64,000 nt of DNA from contig NZ_FRBI01000004.1 of the NCBI RefSeq assembly GCF_900142575.1, forward strand, positions 157,909 to 221,908. Direction: 5' to 3'. The notes below the pieces were generated by a model. It saw only the letters and a program-made list of their open reading frames with translations. It had not been told where the DNA came from and made no database searches. Shown here in pieces: positions 52,395 through 61,143 of this stretch. This DNA is from Actinacidiphila paucisporea (GTDB taxonomy: Bacteria; Actinomycetota; Actinomycetes; Streptomycetales; Streptomycetaceae). The number at the start of each line of letters is the position of its first letter. Position 1 is the stretch's first letter. The position numbers and the translations under genes are program-made.

Positions 52395-54311
52395 ATGAGC
52401 GCAGCAACCCGGCCCCACACGGGCAGATCCTCCGGATCCCGACTGCGACGCGTCATCGTCGGGACGCTCACCGCCGCAGCCGCGGCGATCACCCCCATGC
52501 TCGCCGTACCCGCGACCGCGCACGCCGCGGGCGAGGGCGTGCAGGTCTACCTCACCACCACCAACGACTCCGGCGGCCGCAACGTCGTCAAGGGCCTGGA
52601 ACAGCAGGCCCCGCTGTCCTTCGCGTCCGGCACCGGCGGGTCGGGGCAGAACGTGACGGTGGACGAAGGCACCACCTACCAGCAGTTCACCGGCGGCGGC
52701 GCGTCGTTCACCGACACCGCGGCCTGGCTGATGAACAGCAGCGGCGCCCTGTCGGCGTCGACCCGCAACACGGTCATGCAGAAGCTGTTCGACCCGGTCA
52801 ACGGGATCGGCCTGGGCTTCCTGCGCAACCCCATGGGCGCCTCCGACCTGGCGCGCGGCAACTACACGTACGACGACATGCCCGCGGGCCAGACGGACCC
52901 GTCGCTGGCGCACTTCTCCATCGCCCACGACCTGGCCGACGTCGTCCCGCTCACCAAGCAGGCCCGGCAGCTCAACCCGAACGTCAAGGTCATGGGCACG
53001 CCCTGGACCCCGCCGCCGTGGATGAAGGACAACGGCGCCTACAGCCAGGGCTGGCTGCAGTCGCAGTACTACGCCGCCTACGCGCAGTACTTCGTCAAGT
53101 ACCTGCAGGCCTACCAGGCGCAGGGCGTCCCGGTGGACTACGTCACCGTGCAGAACGAGCCCACCTGCTGCAGCGGCTACCCGTCGGCGCAGTGGGACGG
53201 CTCGGGCCTGGCGTATTTCACCAAGACCAACCTGCTGCCCGCCCTGCACGCGGCCGGGCTGTCCACCAAGGTCCTGGCGCTGGACTGGAACTGGGACACG
53301 TACGACAGCTACGCGGCCCCCACCGTCACCGACGCCGCCGTGCGCAACGACCCCAACTTCGGCGGGATCGCCTGGCACGGCTACGGCGGCAGCGTCGGTG
53401 AGCAGACCACGATCCACAACCAGTACCCGAACCTGCCCGCCTTCGACACCGAGCACTCCGGTGGCACCTGGATCGCCAACCAGCAGAAGGAGGACATGGA
53501 GAACCTGATCGACTACACCCGCAACTGGGGCCAGAGCTGGGTCAAATGGAGCCTGGCGGTCGACCAGAACATGGGGCCGCACAACGGCGGCTGCGGCACC
53601 TGCACCGGACTGATCACCGTGCACAACGGCGACAGCCGCAGCGGGCAGGTGGACTACACGATCGAGTACTACACGATGGGCCAGCTCACCAAGTTCGTGA
53701 AGCCCGGTGCCACCCGGATCGCCTCCTCCGACAACGCCACCGTCCGCAACGTCGCCTGGCGCAACCCCGACGGCTCCAAGGCGCTCATCGCCTACAACGA
53801 GTCGTCGTCCGCGCAGACCCTGCGGGTCAACTGGGGCAACGAGAACTTCTCCTACTCGCTGCCCGGCGGCGCCTCCGCCACCTTCACCTGGGCCGGCACC
53901 CCGGGGTCCGGCGGGAGCACCGGCGGCCACACCGGCACCATCACCGGCTACGGCGGCAAGTGCGTCGACGTCGCCGGCGCCTCGTCCACCAACGGCTCCG
54001 CCGTGCAGCTGTACGACTGCAACGGCACCACCGCCCAGTCCTGGACCGCCTCGGGCACCACCTTCCAGGCGCTCGGCAAGTGCATGGACGTCGCGTCCGC
54101 CGGCACCGCCAACGGCACCAAGGTGCAGCTGTACGACTGCAACGGCACCGCCTCGCAGGTCTGGACCAGAGGCGCCAACAACACGCTGGTCAACCCGCAG
54201 TCCGGCAGATGCCTGGACGCGACGGGGCCCAGTTCCGCCAACGGCACCCGGCTGCAGATATGGGACTGCAGCGGCGCCGCCAACCAGCAGTGGACCGCGC
54301 CGGCCGCGTGA
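52395..54311 (+). CDS. Secreted GH30 glucanase with C-terminal CBM13
   Basis: A 638-residue exported enzyme. A twin-basic signal peptide spans about 1-50. The GH30 barrel shows TPWTPPPWMK, acid/base E255 in VTVQNEPTCC and nucleophile E353 in AFDTEHSGGTW, then the beta-sandwich side domain ending FSYSLPGGASATFTW. From about residue 515 a ricin-B-type CBM13 has three QxW-like repeats (AQSWTAS, SQVWTRG, NQQWTAP). GH30 members in fungus-degrading bacteria cut beta-1,6-glucan or are glucosylceramidase-like; the pairing with laminarinase and chitinase genes favours beta-1,6-glucan of fungal walls. AAAGG lies before the ATG. The LacI gene precedes it. Confidence 0.88.
   Translation: MSAATRPHTGRSSGSRLRRVIVGTLTAAAAAITPMLAVPATAHAAGEGVQVYLTTTNDSGGRNVVKGLEQQAPLSFASGTGGSGQNVTVDEGTTYQQFTGGGASFTDTAAWLMNSSGALSASTRNTVMQKLFDPVNGIGLGFLRNPMGASDLARGNYTYDDMPAGQTDPSLAHFSIAHDLADVVPLTKQARQLNPNVKVMGTPWTPPPWMKDNGAYSQGWLQSQYYAAYAQYFVKYLQAYQAQGVPVDYVTVQNEPTCCSGYPSAQWDGSGLAYFTKTNLLPALHAAGLSTKVLALDWNWDTYDSYAAPTVTDAAVRNDPNFGGIAWHGYGGSVGEQTTIHNQYPNLPAFDTEHSGGTWIANQQKEDMENLIDYTRNWGQSWVKWSLAVDQNMGPHNGGCGTCTGLITVHNGDSRSGQVDYTIEYYTMGQLTKFVKPGATRIASSDNATVRNVAWRNPDGSKALIAYNESSSAQTLRVNWGNENFSYSLPGGASATFTWAGTPGSGGSTGGHTGTITGYGGKCVDVAGASSTNGSAVQLYDCNGTTAQSWTASGTTFQALGKCMDVASAGTANGTKVQLYDCNGTASQVWTRGANNTLVNPQSGRCLDATGPSSANGTRLQIWDCSGAANQQWTAPAA
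53934..54306 (+). repeat. CBM13-coding segment, copy 1 (in GH30)
   Basis: Closely related coding DNA occurs at 56692-57055 (GH16) and 57166-57520 (GH18). Shared stretches include ggcggcaagtgcgtcgacgt and tacgactgcaacggcac. The three copies are direct repeats within 3.6 kb and could recombine. Confidence 0.8.
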
Positions 54312-54384
54312 TCCGCTGACCCCCTGAACGGCCGGTCCGCGGACCTCTCACCGCGCCCGGCCTCGCCGAAAGGAAGAGGAAGAC

Positions 54385-54420
54385 GGCCGCCGGTCCCGCG
54401 CAGCCAGCGCGGGCCGGCGG
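54385..54420 (+). terminator. Probable terminator of the GH30 gene
   Basis: The arms ccgccggtcccgcgc and gcgcgggccggcgg pair with a single bulge around a short agcca loop, about 75 bases after the stop codon. Confidence 0.5.
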
Positions 54421-54590
54421 TCCGGCGTGCCAGGAGGCGGAATGTCCGGATCGGCCGCCTACCGAGTCGTCGACAGCTGTTTGTCAGACGTTGACCCAGG
54501 TGGCCGTGTGCGATGGGGACGAGGTGGCCGCGGCCGCCTAACCTGGGCTGGAGCGTCCGCCCGCCGTGCCCCACGCGACGAGGAGTCCCC

Positions 54591-55568
54591 GTGTCCATCG
54601 CCCGCAACGAGGGTGCCGGCTGGCAGCGCACTTCTGCGCGGTCGATGGCGGTGGTACTGCCGGTGGTCGCCGTGGCGGCCCTGGTGACCAGCAAGTGGGC
54701 GATGATCAACACCAGTGCCGGCCAGCTGGGGTCCGCGGACGGCGAGTGGATCGCCGTGGCCTGCCTGGCCGCCTTCATGACCTGGGTCTTCTCGGCCACC
54801 GCCCTGCAGGGCGCGGTGATCGAACGGCTGCCCTCCGGGCTGCTGCTCGCCGCGCAGTTCGCCGCCTCCGCGGCCAACCACATCCTGCCCGCGGGCGTCG
54901 GCGGCAATGCCGTCAACCTGCGGTTCCTGGTGCGCAGGGGACTGACCCCGACGCGTTCCGTGGCGGCGCTCGCGGTACGCGCCGGCGCCGCGGCGATCGG
55001 CCGGATCGCGCTGCTGCTCGCGGTGCTCGGGCTCTTTCCCGGCGCCCTGCACCTGCACCGGGTCATCGGCGGCGGACCCGGGCTCCCCAGGCATCCCCTG
55101 GTGATCGCCGGTGTGGCGGCGGCGATCGTGGCGGGCGGCGTCGTGCTGATCCGGTGCGCCCGCCGGCTGCGCGACCGGCTGCGGGACTTCCTCGGCTCGG
55201 TCGCGCACGACGTCCGGGTGCTGCACGGCAACCGCGCCCGGGTGGCGGCGCTGTGGGGCGGCTCGCTCGCCTTCCCGGCCATGCACGCGGCCGTGCTGGT
55301 CTCGGTGGCCCGCGCGGTGCACGCCCCGGTGCCGGTGAGTGGCGTGGTGGTGGCGTACCTGTTCGCCAGCACCGCGGCCGGCTGGCTGCCGACGCCGGCC
55401 GGGCTCGGCTCGCTCGACGCGGCACTGGGCCTGGCCCTGATCACCGCGGGCGCCTCCGCGGTCGCGGCCACCTCGGCGGTCCTCGGCTACCGGCTGGTCA
55501 CGACCTGGCTGCCGCTGATGCCCGGCGTCCTGGTGCTGGCGATGCTGGTGCGACGCCGCGAACTCTGA
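54591..55568 (+). CDS. Lysylphosphatidylglycerol synthase transmembrane-region (UPF0104)-like membrane protein
   Basis: A 325-residue protein from a GTG after GAGGAG. About eight hydrophobic helices are seen, with family segments SAANHILPAGVGGNAVNLRF and LFASTAAGWLPTPAGLGSLD typical of the flippase-like UPF0104/LPG_synthase_TM family. A basic loop (CARRLRDRLRD) is cytoplasmic. It lacks the soluble synthase domain, so lipid flipping or transport is the likely role. It lies between the two glucanase promoters but has no shared element upstream, so its link to wall degradation is doubtful. Confidence 0.8.
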   Translation: MSIARNEGAGWQRTSARSMAVVLPVVAVAALVTSKWAMINTSAGQLGSADGEWIAVACLAAFMTWVFSATALQGAVIERLPSGLLLAAQFAASAANHILPAGVGGNAVNLRFLVRRGLTPTRSVAALAVRAGAAAIGRIALLLAVLGLFPGALHLHRVIGGGPGLPRHPLVIAGVAAAIVAGGVVLIRCARRLRDRLRDFLGSVAHDVRVLHGNRARVAALWGGSLAFPAMHAAVLVSVARAVHAPVPVSGVVVAYLFASTAAGWLPTPAGLGSLDAALGLALITAGASAVAATSAVLGYRLVTTWLPLMPGVLVLAMLVRRREL

Positions 55569-55611
55569 GCGGCCCGAGGAAAGTTCTTGGTACAGACCTT
55601 TGCCGGAAGTA

Positions 55612-55662
55612 TTGACGGCACTTCTCCCCGCCATTTAAATCACGTCCTGAACTAAGACGTGA
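55612..55662 (+). promoter_or_regulatory. GH16-GH18 promoter with conserved -10/inverted-repeat element
   Basis: TTGACG (55612-55617), 17 bases, then TTAAAT (55635-55640). The inverted repeat TCACGTC-N9-GACGTGA (55640-55662) is perfect here and starts on the last base of the -10. Spacing and orientation are identical to the GH30 promoter, and TTGACGGC is also shared at the -35. Confidence 0.75.
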
Positions 55663-55786
55663 GCGAAGTAGCCCCCCGGTGCACACGACTCGCCGGGGGT
55701 GCGATTCGGCTCGCCGCCTGTCAGGAGCATGACCTCCCTGTGTGCTCCGGTCCCGTGTTTCCGCCGCCCCTACCGAGGAGCCCGGC

Positions 55787-57064
55787 ATGTCGGCATCACC
55801 CCCCACCCGACGGATCAGACGGATACGCCCCCTCCCGCTGCTGGCCGCCGCCGCCCTGCTGCTCGGCGGGCTGCTGCAGCAGACCGCGTCCCCGCACCGG
55901 GCCGCCGCCGCGCCCGACGTGGCCCCCGCGGCCGCCACCGCCACCTTCACCGACGACTTCAACGGCGCCGCGGGCAGCGCGGTCGACAGCTCCAAATGGG
56001 GCTACGAAACCGGTGACAACGTCAACAACCACGAGCGCGAGTACTACACCAGCGGCACCCACAACGCCGCGCTCGACGGGCAGGGCGACCTGGTCATCAC
56101 CGCCCGCAAGGAGAACCCGGCCAACTACCAGTGCTGGTACGGCACCTGCCAGTACACCTCGGCCCGGCTGTCCACCCCGCAGAAATTCAGCCAGGCCTAC
56201 GGCCACTTCGAGACCCGCATGAAGCTCCCCCGCGGGCAGGGCATGTGGCCGGCCTTCTGGATGCTCGGCGGCGGCAACTGGCCGACCGACGGCGAGATCG
56301 ACATCATGGAGAACGTCGGCTTCGAGCCCGGCAGCGTGCACGGCACCATCCACGGCCCCGGCTACTCCGGTGCCAACGGCATCGGCGCCGGCTACACCCT
56401 GCCGAACGGGCAGAGCTTCTCCGACGCCTTCCACACCTTCGCCGTCGACTGGGCGCCGAACTCGATCAAGTGGTCCGTCGACGGCAACGTCTACGAGACC
56501 CGCACCCCCGCCGACCTCAACGGCAACCGCTGGGTGTACGACCACCCCTTCTACCTGATCATGAACCTGGCGGTCGGCGGCTACTGGCCCGGTGACCCGG
56601 ACGGCAGCACCACCTTCCCGCAGCAGCTCGTGGTCGACTACGTCCACGTCACGACCTCCGACACCTCGGGCGGCGGCACCGGCGGACACCCCATCACCGG
56701 CATCGGCGGCAAGTGCGTCGACGTCGCGGGCGCCAGCACCGCCAACGGCGCCGCGGTCCAGCTCTACGACTGCAACGGCACCTCGGCGCAGTCCTGGACG
56801 GTCGGCTCCGACGGGACGATCAGGGCGCTCGGCAAGTGCCTGGACGTGACCGCGGCAGGCACCGCCGACGGCACCAAGGTCCAGCTCTACGACTGCAACG
56901 GCAGCAACGCCCAGAAGTGGACGGTCTCGGCCGCCCACGACATCGTCAACCCCGCGGCGAACAAGTGCCTCGACGCGACGGGCAGCAGCTCGGCCAACGG
57001 CACCCGGCTGCAGATCTGGACCTGCGCAGGAACCGCCAACCAGAAGTGGACGGTGACCGGCTGA
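55787..57064 (+). CDS. Secreted GH16 laminarinase-type beta-glucanase with C-terminal CBM13
   Basis: A 425-residue exported enzyme; the ATG at 55787 follows CGAGGAG and gives a signal peptide of about 45 residues. The GH16 domain has GMWPAFWMLGGGNWPTDGE and the catalytic E170-x-D172-x-x-E175 in GEIDIMENVG, as in endo-beta-1,3-glucanases (laminarinases). The C-terminal CBM13 starts at about residue 300 (GKCVDVAGAS) with three QxW repeats. The GH18 gene begins inside its stop codon (TGATG), so glucanase and chitinase-like proteins are made from one message. This fits simultaneous attack on the beta-1,3-glucan and chitin of fungal walls. Confidence 0.92.
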   Translation: MSASPPTRRIRRIRPLPLLAAAALLLGGLLQQTASPHRAAAAPDVAPAAATATFTDDFNGAAGSAVDSSKWGYETGDNVNNHEREYYTSGTHNAALDGQGDLVITARKENPANYQCWYGTCQYTSARLSTPQKFSQAYGHFETRMKLPRGQGMWPAFWMLGGGNWPTDGEIDIMENVGFEPGSVHGTIHGPGYSGANGIGAGYTLPNGQSFSDAFHTFAVDWAPNSIKWSVDGNVYETRTPADLNGNRWVYDHPFYLIMNLAVGGYWPGDPDGSTTFPQQLVVDYVHVTTSDTSGGGTGGHPITGIGGKCVDVAGASTANGAAVQLYDCNGTSAQSWTVGSDGTIRALGKCLDVTAAGTADGTKVQLYDCNGSNAQKWTVSAAHDIVNPAANKCLDATGSSSANGTRLQIWTCAGTANQKWTVTG

Positions 57065-57520
57065 TGAGAAGGCAGCACGCCGTCATCCTCGCCACCGCGC
57101 TGGCCGCCGGCACCCTGGGCACCTTCGGTGTCACGCAGGCCGCCGGCGCCGACCCCGCGGGCGCCGTCACCGGCTACGGCGGCAAGTGCGTCGACGTCGC
57201 GGGCGCCAGCAGCGCCAACGGCGCGGCCGTCCAGCTCTACGACTGCAACGGCAGCACCGCGCAGTCCTGGACGGTCGCCTCCGACGGCACGCTCAGGGCG
57301 CTCGGCAAATGCATGGACGTCACCGCCGCCGGCACCGCCAACGGCACGAAGATCCAGCTCTACGACTGCAACGGCACCAGCGCCCAGAAGTGGACCGCCG
57401 GCGGCGGCACACTGGTCAACTCCGGCTCCGGCCGCTGCCTGGACGCCACCGGCCCCAGCTCCGCCAACGGCACCCGGCTGCAGATCTGGGACTGCGCCGG
57501 CTCCGCCAACCAGACCTGGA
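56692..57520 (+). repeat. CBM13-coding segments, copies 2 and 3, back to back across a gene junction
   Basis: Copy 2 ends the GH16 gene and copy 3 begins the GH18 gene, separated by about 110 bases that hold the TGATG junction and the GH18 signal peptide. The proteins share GKCVDVAGAS, GAAVQLYDCNG, AQSWTV and ANGTRLQIW. Confidence 0.8.
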
Positions 57521-58446
57521 CGTTGCCCACCGGTACCGGTACCCCACCGACCAGCCCGCCGCCCGCCAACGGCGTGCAGGCCGTGGCGCCGTACCTCTAC
57601 AACGGCTGGGGCAACCCGCCCGACCCGACCACGATCATGAACGCCACAGGGGTGAAGTGGTTCACCCTGGCCTTCGTGCTCAGCAACGGCACCTGCAACC
57701 CGCAGTGGGACGGCGGCCGCGCGCTGACCGGCGGCGTCGACCAGGCCACCATCACCAAGATCAGGGCGGCGGGCGGCGACGTGGTCCCGTCCTTCGGCGG
57801 CTACAGCGGCAACAAGCTGGAGCAGTCCTGCACCAGCGCGAGCGCGCTGGCCGGGGCCTACCAGAAGGTCATCAGCGCCTACGGGCTCAAGGCCATCGAC
57901 ATCGACATCGAGGCCGACGCCTACAGCAACGGCACCGTCCAGCAGCGCACCGTCGACGCGCTCAAGACCGTCAAGGCCAACAACCCCGGCATCGCGGTCT
58001 ACGTCACCATCGGCACCGGGCAGAGCGGCCCGGACACCGGGCTGATCAACAAGGCGGCCGCCTCCGGGCTGACCGTCGACAGCTGGACGATCATGCCGTT
58101 CGACTTCGGCGGCGCGGGCCAGAACATGGGCACCCTGACCACCAGGGCCGCCGACGGCCTGAAGAACGCCCTCAAGAGCGCCTACGGCTACACCGACGAC
58201 CAGGCCTACCGGCACAGCGGCATCTCCTCGATGAACGGCATCACCGACAACAACGAGACCGTCACCGTGGCCGACTTCCGCACCATCCTGGCCTACGCGC
58301 AGAGCCACCACCTGGCCCGGCTGACCTTCTGGTCCGCCAACCGGGACCGGCCCTGCCCCGGCGGCTACCCCAACGACGACACCTGCTCGGGTGTCTCGCA
58401 GCAGGCCTGGGACTTCACCCGCACCTTCGCGCAGTACGGCGGATGA
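57064..58446 (+). CDS. Secreted GH18 chitinase-like protein with N-terminal CBM13
   Basis: A 460-residue exported protein. Signal peptide about 1-32, then CBM13 at about 35-152, a short Pro/Thr linker, and a GH18-type barrel from about 175. The catalytic strand reads AIDIDIEAD with general acid E283; in the DxxDxDxE signature the first Asp is replaced by Lys. The FVLSNGTCNPQWDGG and VVPSFGGYSG strands and the WTIMPFDFGG segment resemble bacterial chitinases and endo-N-acetylglucosaminidase-like GH18 proteins. It is coupled to the GH16 gene by TGATG. Binding without hydrolysis is possible, but the essential Glu is present. Confidence 0.85.
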   Translation: MRRQHAVILATALAAGTLGTFGVTQAAGADPAGAVTGYGGKCVDVAGASSANGAAVQLYDCNGSTAQSWTVASDGTLRALGKCMDVTAAGTANGTKIQLYDCNGTSAQKWTAGGGTLVNSGSGRCLDATGPSSANGTRLQIWDCAGSANQTWTLPTGTGTPPTSPPPANGVQAVAPYLYNGWGNPPDPTTIMNATGVKWFTLAFVLSNGTCNPQWDGGRALTGGVDQATITKIRAAGGDVVPSFGGYSGNKLEQSCTSASALAGAYQKVISAYGLKAIDIDIEADAYSNGTVQQRTVDALKTVKANNPGIAVYVTIGTGQSGPDTGLINKAAASGLTVDSWTIMPFDFGGAGQNMGTLTTRAADGLKNALKSAYGYTDDQAYRHSGISSMNGITDNNETVTVADFRTILAYAQSHHLARLTFWSANRDRPCPGGYPNDDTCSGVSQQAWDFTRTFAQYGG

Positions 58447-58540
58447 GACCCCGGTGACAGCACTCCGCTCCCCGGCCGTGTAGGCATGGTTCCCGCGATG
58501 CACCATGCGACGGCGGCCGGGGAGCGGAGGCAGGGCGGAC

Positions 58541-59284
58541 ATGAGGGTCAGCACGGGAACCCCGGAAACCGGCGGCGGTGACCTGCGCGGGCGGGTCCTG
58601 GTGGTGGACGACGACGCCGCCATCCGCCGCTCGCTCGGCCGCGCCCTGCGGCTGTGCGGCTTCACCGTCGGCGAGGCGGACGGCGGCGCCGCCGCCCTGG
58701 AACAGCTCCGCGGCCCCGGCGCCCCCGACGTGCTGGTGCTCGACATCTCCATGCCCGGCATCGACGGCATCGAGGTCTGCCGCACCCTGCGCGCCGCCGG
58801 CGACGACCTGCCGGTCCTGGTGCTCTCCGCACTCGACGAGGTGGCCGACCGGGTCGCCGGACTCCAGGCCGGCGCCGACGACTACCTCGTCAAACCCTTC
58901 GCACTGGAAGAGCTGGTGCTTCGGCTGAACGCCCTGCTGCGCCGCCGCCCGCCCGGGCCCGAGGACCAGGTGCGCGCCTGCGGCCTGGTCCTCGACCCCG
59001 CGGCCAGGACCGCCACCAGGGACGGCGACCCGCTCGACCTGACCCGGCGGGAGTTCGAGCTGCTGGAGACGCTGGCCCGCAACACCGGCATCGTGCTGAC
59101 CCGCGACCAGCTGCTCGACCGGGTCTGGGGCTACGACTTCGAGGTCCGCACCGACGCCGTCGACACGTTCGTCAGCTATCTGCGGCGCAAGCTGGAGGCC
59201 GGCGGTCGCCCCCGCATCCTGCACACCGTCCGCGGCGTCGGCTTCGTCCTGCGCCAGGGCGACGGCGGCGGGAGCGGCACATGA
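58541..59284 (+). CDS. OmpR-family response regulator
   Basis: A 247-residue regulator. The receiver (about 14-130) has VVDDDAA, phosphoacceptor D68 in VLDISMPGIDG and the conserved Lys in YLVKPFALEE. The winged-helix DNA-binding domain (about 150-240) shows LDLTRREFELLETLARN, LLDRVWGYDFEV and TVRGVGFVLR. It overlaps the kinase start by ATGA. It resembles the MprA/TcrA/PrrA class. The target is unknown; the gene directly follows the wall-degrading enzymes by 94 bases but with its own ribosome site. Confidence 0.93.
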   Translation: MRVSTGTPETGGGDLRGRVLVVDDDAAIRRSLGRALRLCGFTVGEADGGAAALEQLRGPGAPDVLVLDISMPGIDGIEVCRTLRAAGDDLPVLVLSALDEVADRVAGLQAGADDYLVKPFALEELVLRLNALLRRRPPGPEDQVRACGLVLDPAARTATRDGDPLDLTRREFELLETLARNTGIVLTRDQLLDRVWGYDFEVRTDAVDTFVSYLRRKLEAGGRPRILHTVRGVGFVLRQGDGGGSGT

Positions 59285-60777
59285 GACTCTCCACCCGCAT
59301 CGCCGTGGCCGTCGCGGTCGTGGTCCCGCTGCTGGTCCTCGGCTCCGGCTGGATCATGGTCAGGCTCGTCAGCCGGGACGTGCACGCCGCCGGCGACGCC
59401 CACCTGCGCGAACGCGCCACCGCCGTACGCCCGGAAGCCCTCGGACTGCTGCGGGCGATGGCCAACGACCGCCCGGCGAGCGTCGAGCAGGCCAGGCAGC
59501 GCCGGCTGTTCACCGCCGCGCTCGACGTCGGCATCCGGGTGACCGGGGCGGACGGCACCGTCACCGGCGGCCCGCAGCCCGCCGCCCCGGTCACCCTGCC
59601 CTCGCCGCCGGACGCCACCCGCCCGGTCACCGTGGCGGCCGGGGCTCAGGGCTGGCGCGTGCTCGCCGTGCCGCTCACCGCGGTCCGGCCCGCCGCGAGC
59701 GGCACCCTGTGGCTGTTCTCCCCCGACGGCGCGGGCCGGCGGCAGATCGCGCAGGTACGCCGCCGGGTCGTCACCGTGGCCCTGCTGACCGCCCCGGTCG
59801 CCGGCCTGCTCGCCTGGCTGGCCGCCGTACGCCTGGCCCGCCCGCTGCTCGCCCTCCAGCGCCGCGCCGCCGGCATCGACCCGCGGACCAGCGCGGCCCG
59901 GCTCGACCACGCCCGCACCGGGGTGTCCGAGGTCGACGACCTGGCGGGCACCCTGCAGACCGTCCTGGCCCGCTACGACGAGCAGGCCGCCCGCACCGCC
60001 GAAGCACTGGTCACCGCGCGCTCCTTCTCCGCCGCCGCCTCGCACGAGCTGCGCACCCCGCTGATGAGCATGCGGATCGACCTCGACGTGCTGGACGGCG
60101 ACCCGGCGCCCGAGGGCGCCGAGCGCGCCGAGGTCGTCGCCGACCTGCGGGCCGCCCACGAACGGCTGCTGGGCCTGCTGGTGATGCTGCGCACCCTCGC
60201 CCAGGGCGACCTGGTCGAGGCCGACGCCTTCGTGCCCGTCGACCTCGCCGACCTGCTCGACTCCGCGGTACGCGACCTGCGCCGCGACCACCCCGCGGCC
60301 AGGATCACCGTGCGGACCGCGGGACCCTGTGCCGTACGCGCCTGGCCGCAGGGCCTGCGCTCCGCCGTCGACAACCTGCTCAGCAACGCCGTGGTGCACG
60401 GCTCCGGCCCGGTCGAGGCGGCGCTGGCGCCCACCGCGGACGGCGCCGCCGTGCGGCTCACCGTCGGCGACCACGGCCCCGGAGTCCCGCCCGGGGCGCG
60501 GGCGTCGGTCTTCACCCGCTTCCAACGCCGCCAGGACAGCCCGGGTTCGGGCCTCGGCCTGGCTCTGGTCGGCCAGCAGGCCGCCCTGCACAGCGGCACC
60601 GTCACCGTCACCGACCGCCCCGACGGCACGCCCGGCGCCTGGTTCGTCCTCGACATCCCGCACATGGCGCAGGGCCCTGCCCTGCCACGGCAGCGCGACT
60701 GGCTCACCGCGGCTCCCGCAGGCTCGGACGCCGGCCCGGACGCGACCCCACAAGATTTCCACAAAGACCGCTCCTAG
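59281..60777 (+). CDS. Membrane sensor histidine kinase, partner of the OmpR regulator
   Basis: A 498-residue kinase. Two membrane helices (about 8-30 and 160-182) flank a roughly 125-residue external sensor with no recognisable domain. HAMP (about 183-235), HisKA with H255 in AASHELRTPLMSM, and HATPase with the N box (NLLSNAVVHG), DHGPGVP and GSGLGLALV follow. The C-terminal tail after VLDIPHM is about 38 residues of Ala/Asp-rich sequence, ending DFHKDRS. Immediately after its TAG stop the same frame continues into a homologue of a secreted protein, see the next entry. Confidence 0.92.
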   Translation: MRLSTRIAVAVAVVVPLLVLGSGWIMVRLVSRDVHAAGDAHLRERATAVRPEALGLLRAMANDRPASVEQARQRRLFTAALDVGIRVTGADGTVTGGPQPAAPVTLPSPPDATRPVTVAAGAQGWRVLAVPLTAVRPAASGTLWLFSPDGAGRRQIAQVRRRVVTVALLTAPVAGLLAWLAAVRLARPLLALQRRAAGIDPRTSAARLDHARTGVSEVDDLAGTLQTVLARYDEQAARTAEALVTARSFSAAASHELRTPLMSMRIDLDVLDGDPAPEGAERAEVVADLRAAHERLLGLLVMLRTLAQGDLVEADAFVPVDLADLLDSAVRDLRRDHPAARITVRTAGPCAVRAWPQGLRSAVDNLLSNAVVHGSGPVEAALAPTADGAAVRLTVGDHGPGVPPGARASVFTRFQRRQDSPGSGLGLALVGQQAALHSGTVTVTDRPDGTPGAWFVLDIPHMAQGPALPRQRDWLTAAPAGSDAGPDATPQDFHKDRS

Positions 60778-61143
60778 CCTCCGGCGAACCGGCACCGCGC
60801 AGCAGCCGGTGCCGTCACCGAGGCGGGCAAGGCGCCGACCGGCGACGGCGCCCGCGCGCTGTGCAAGCGCCTGCCGGCCGTCGACGCGCGCATCGACCGC
60901 GCCCTGGCCAGGCTGAACGGCCCGGTGACCGAACGCGGCTCCGTCGCCCGGCTCCAGCAGCGCATCACCAATGCCGACGCCAAGGGCGACACGGCCGTGT
61001 CGACCTTCCTCAAGGACCGGCTGACCTTCCGACAGTCGCTGGTCGCCAGCCTCGGCAAGCGCTCCACCGACCTGGACGCCGTCCGCACCTGGTGCGGCAC
61101 CCAGCACTTCCCGGCCAAGGTCAAGAAGGGCAGCGGCAAATGA
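60778..61143 (+). pseudogene. Decapitated gene for a small secreted protein (signal peptide missing)
   Basis: The frame after the kinase stop reads as real protein for 121 residues (ALCKRLPAVDARIDRALARL, VARLQQRITNADAKGD, FLKDRLTFRQSLVASLGKR, VRTWCG), a helical domain with two Cys typical of secreted Streptomyces proteins. But no ATG, GTG or TTG occurs in frame between 60778 and 60924; the first possible start is a GTG at 60925, inside the domain, with no ribosome site. The promoter-like ctcctagcct at the kinase stop suggests a deletion removed the leader and signal peptide. Alternatives are a non-standard start (CTG) or readthrough of the kinase TAG, giving a fusion. Confidence 0.6.
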
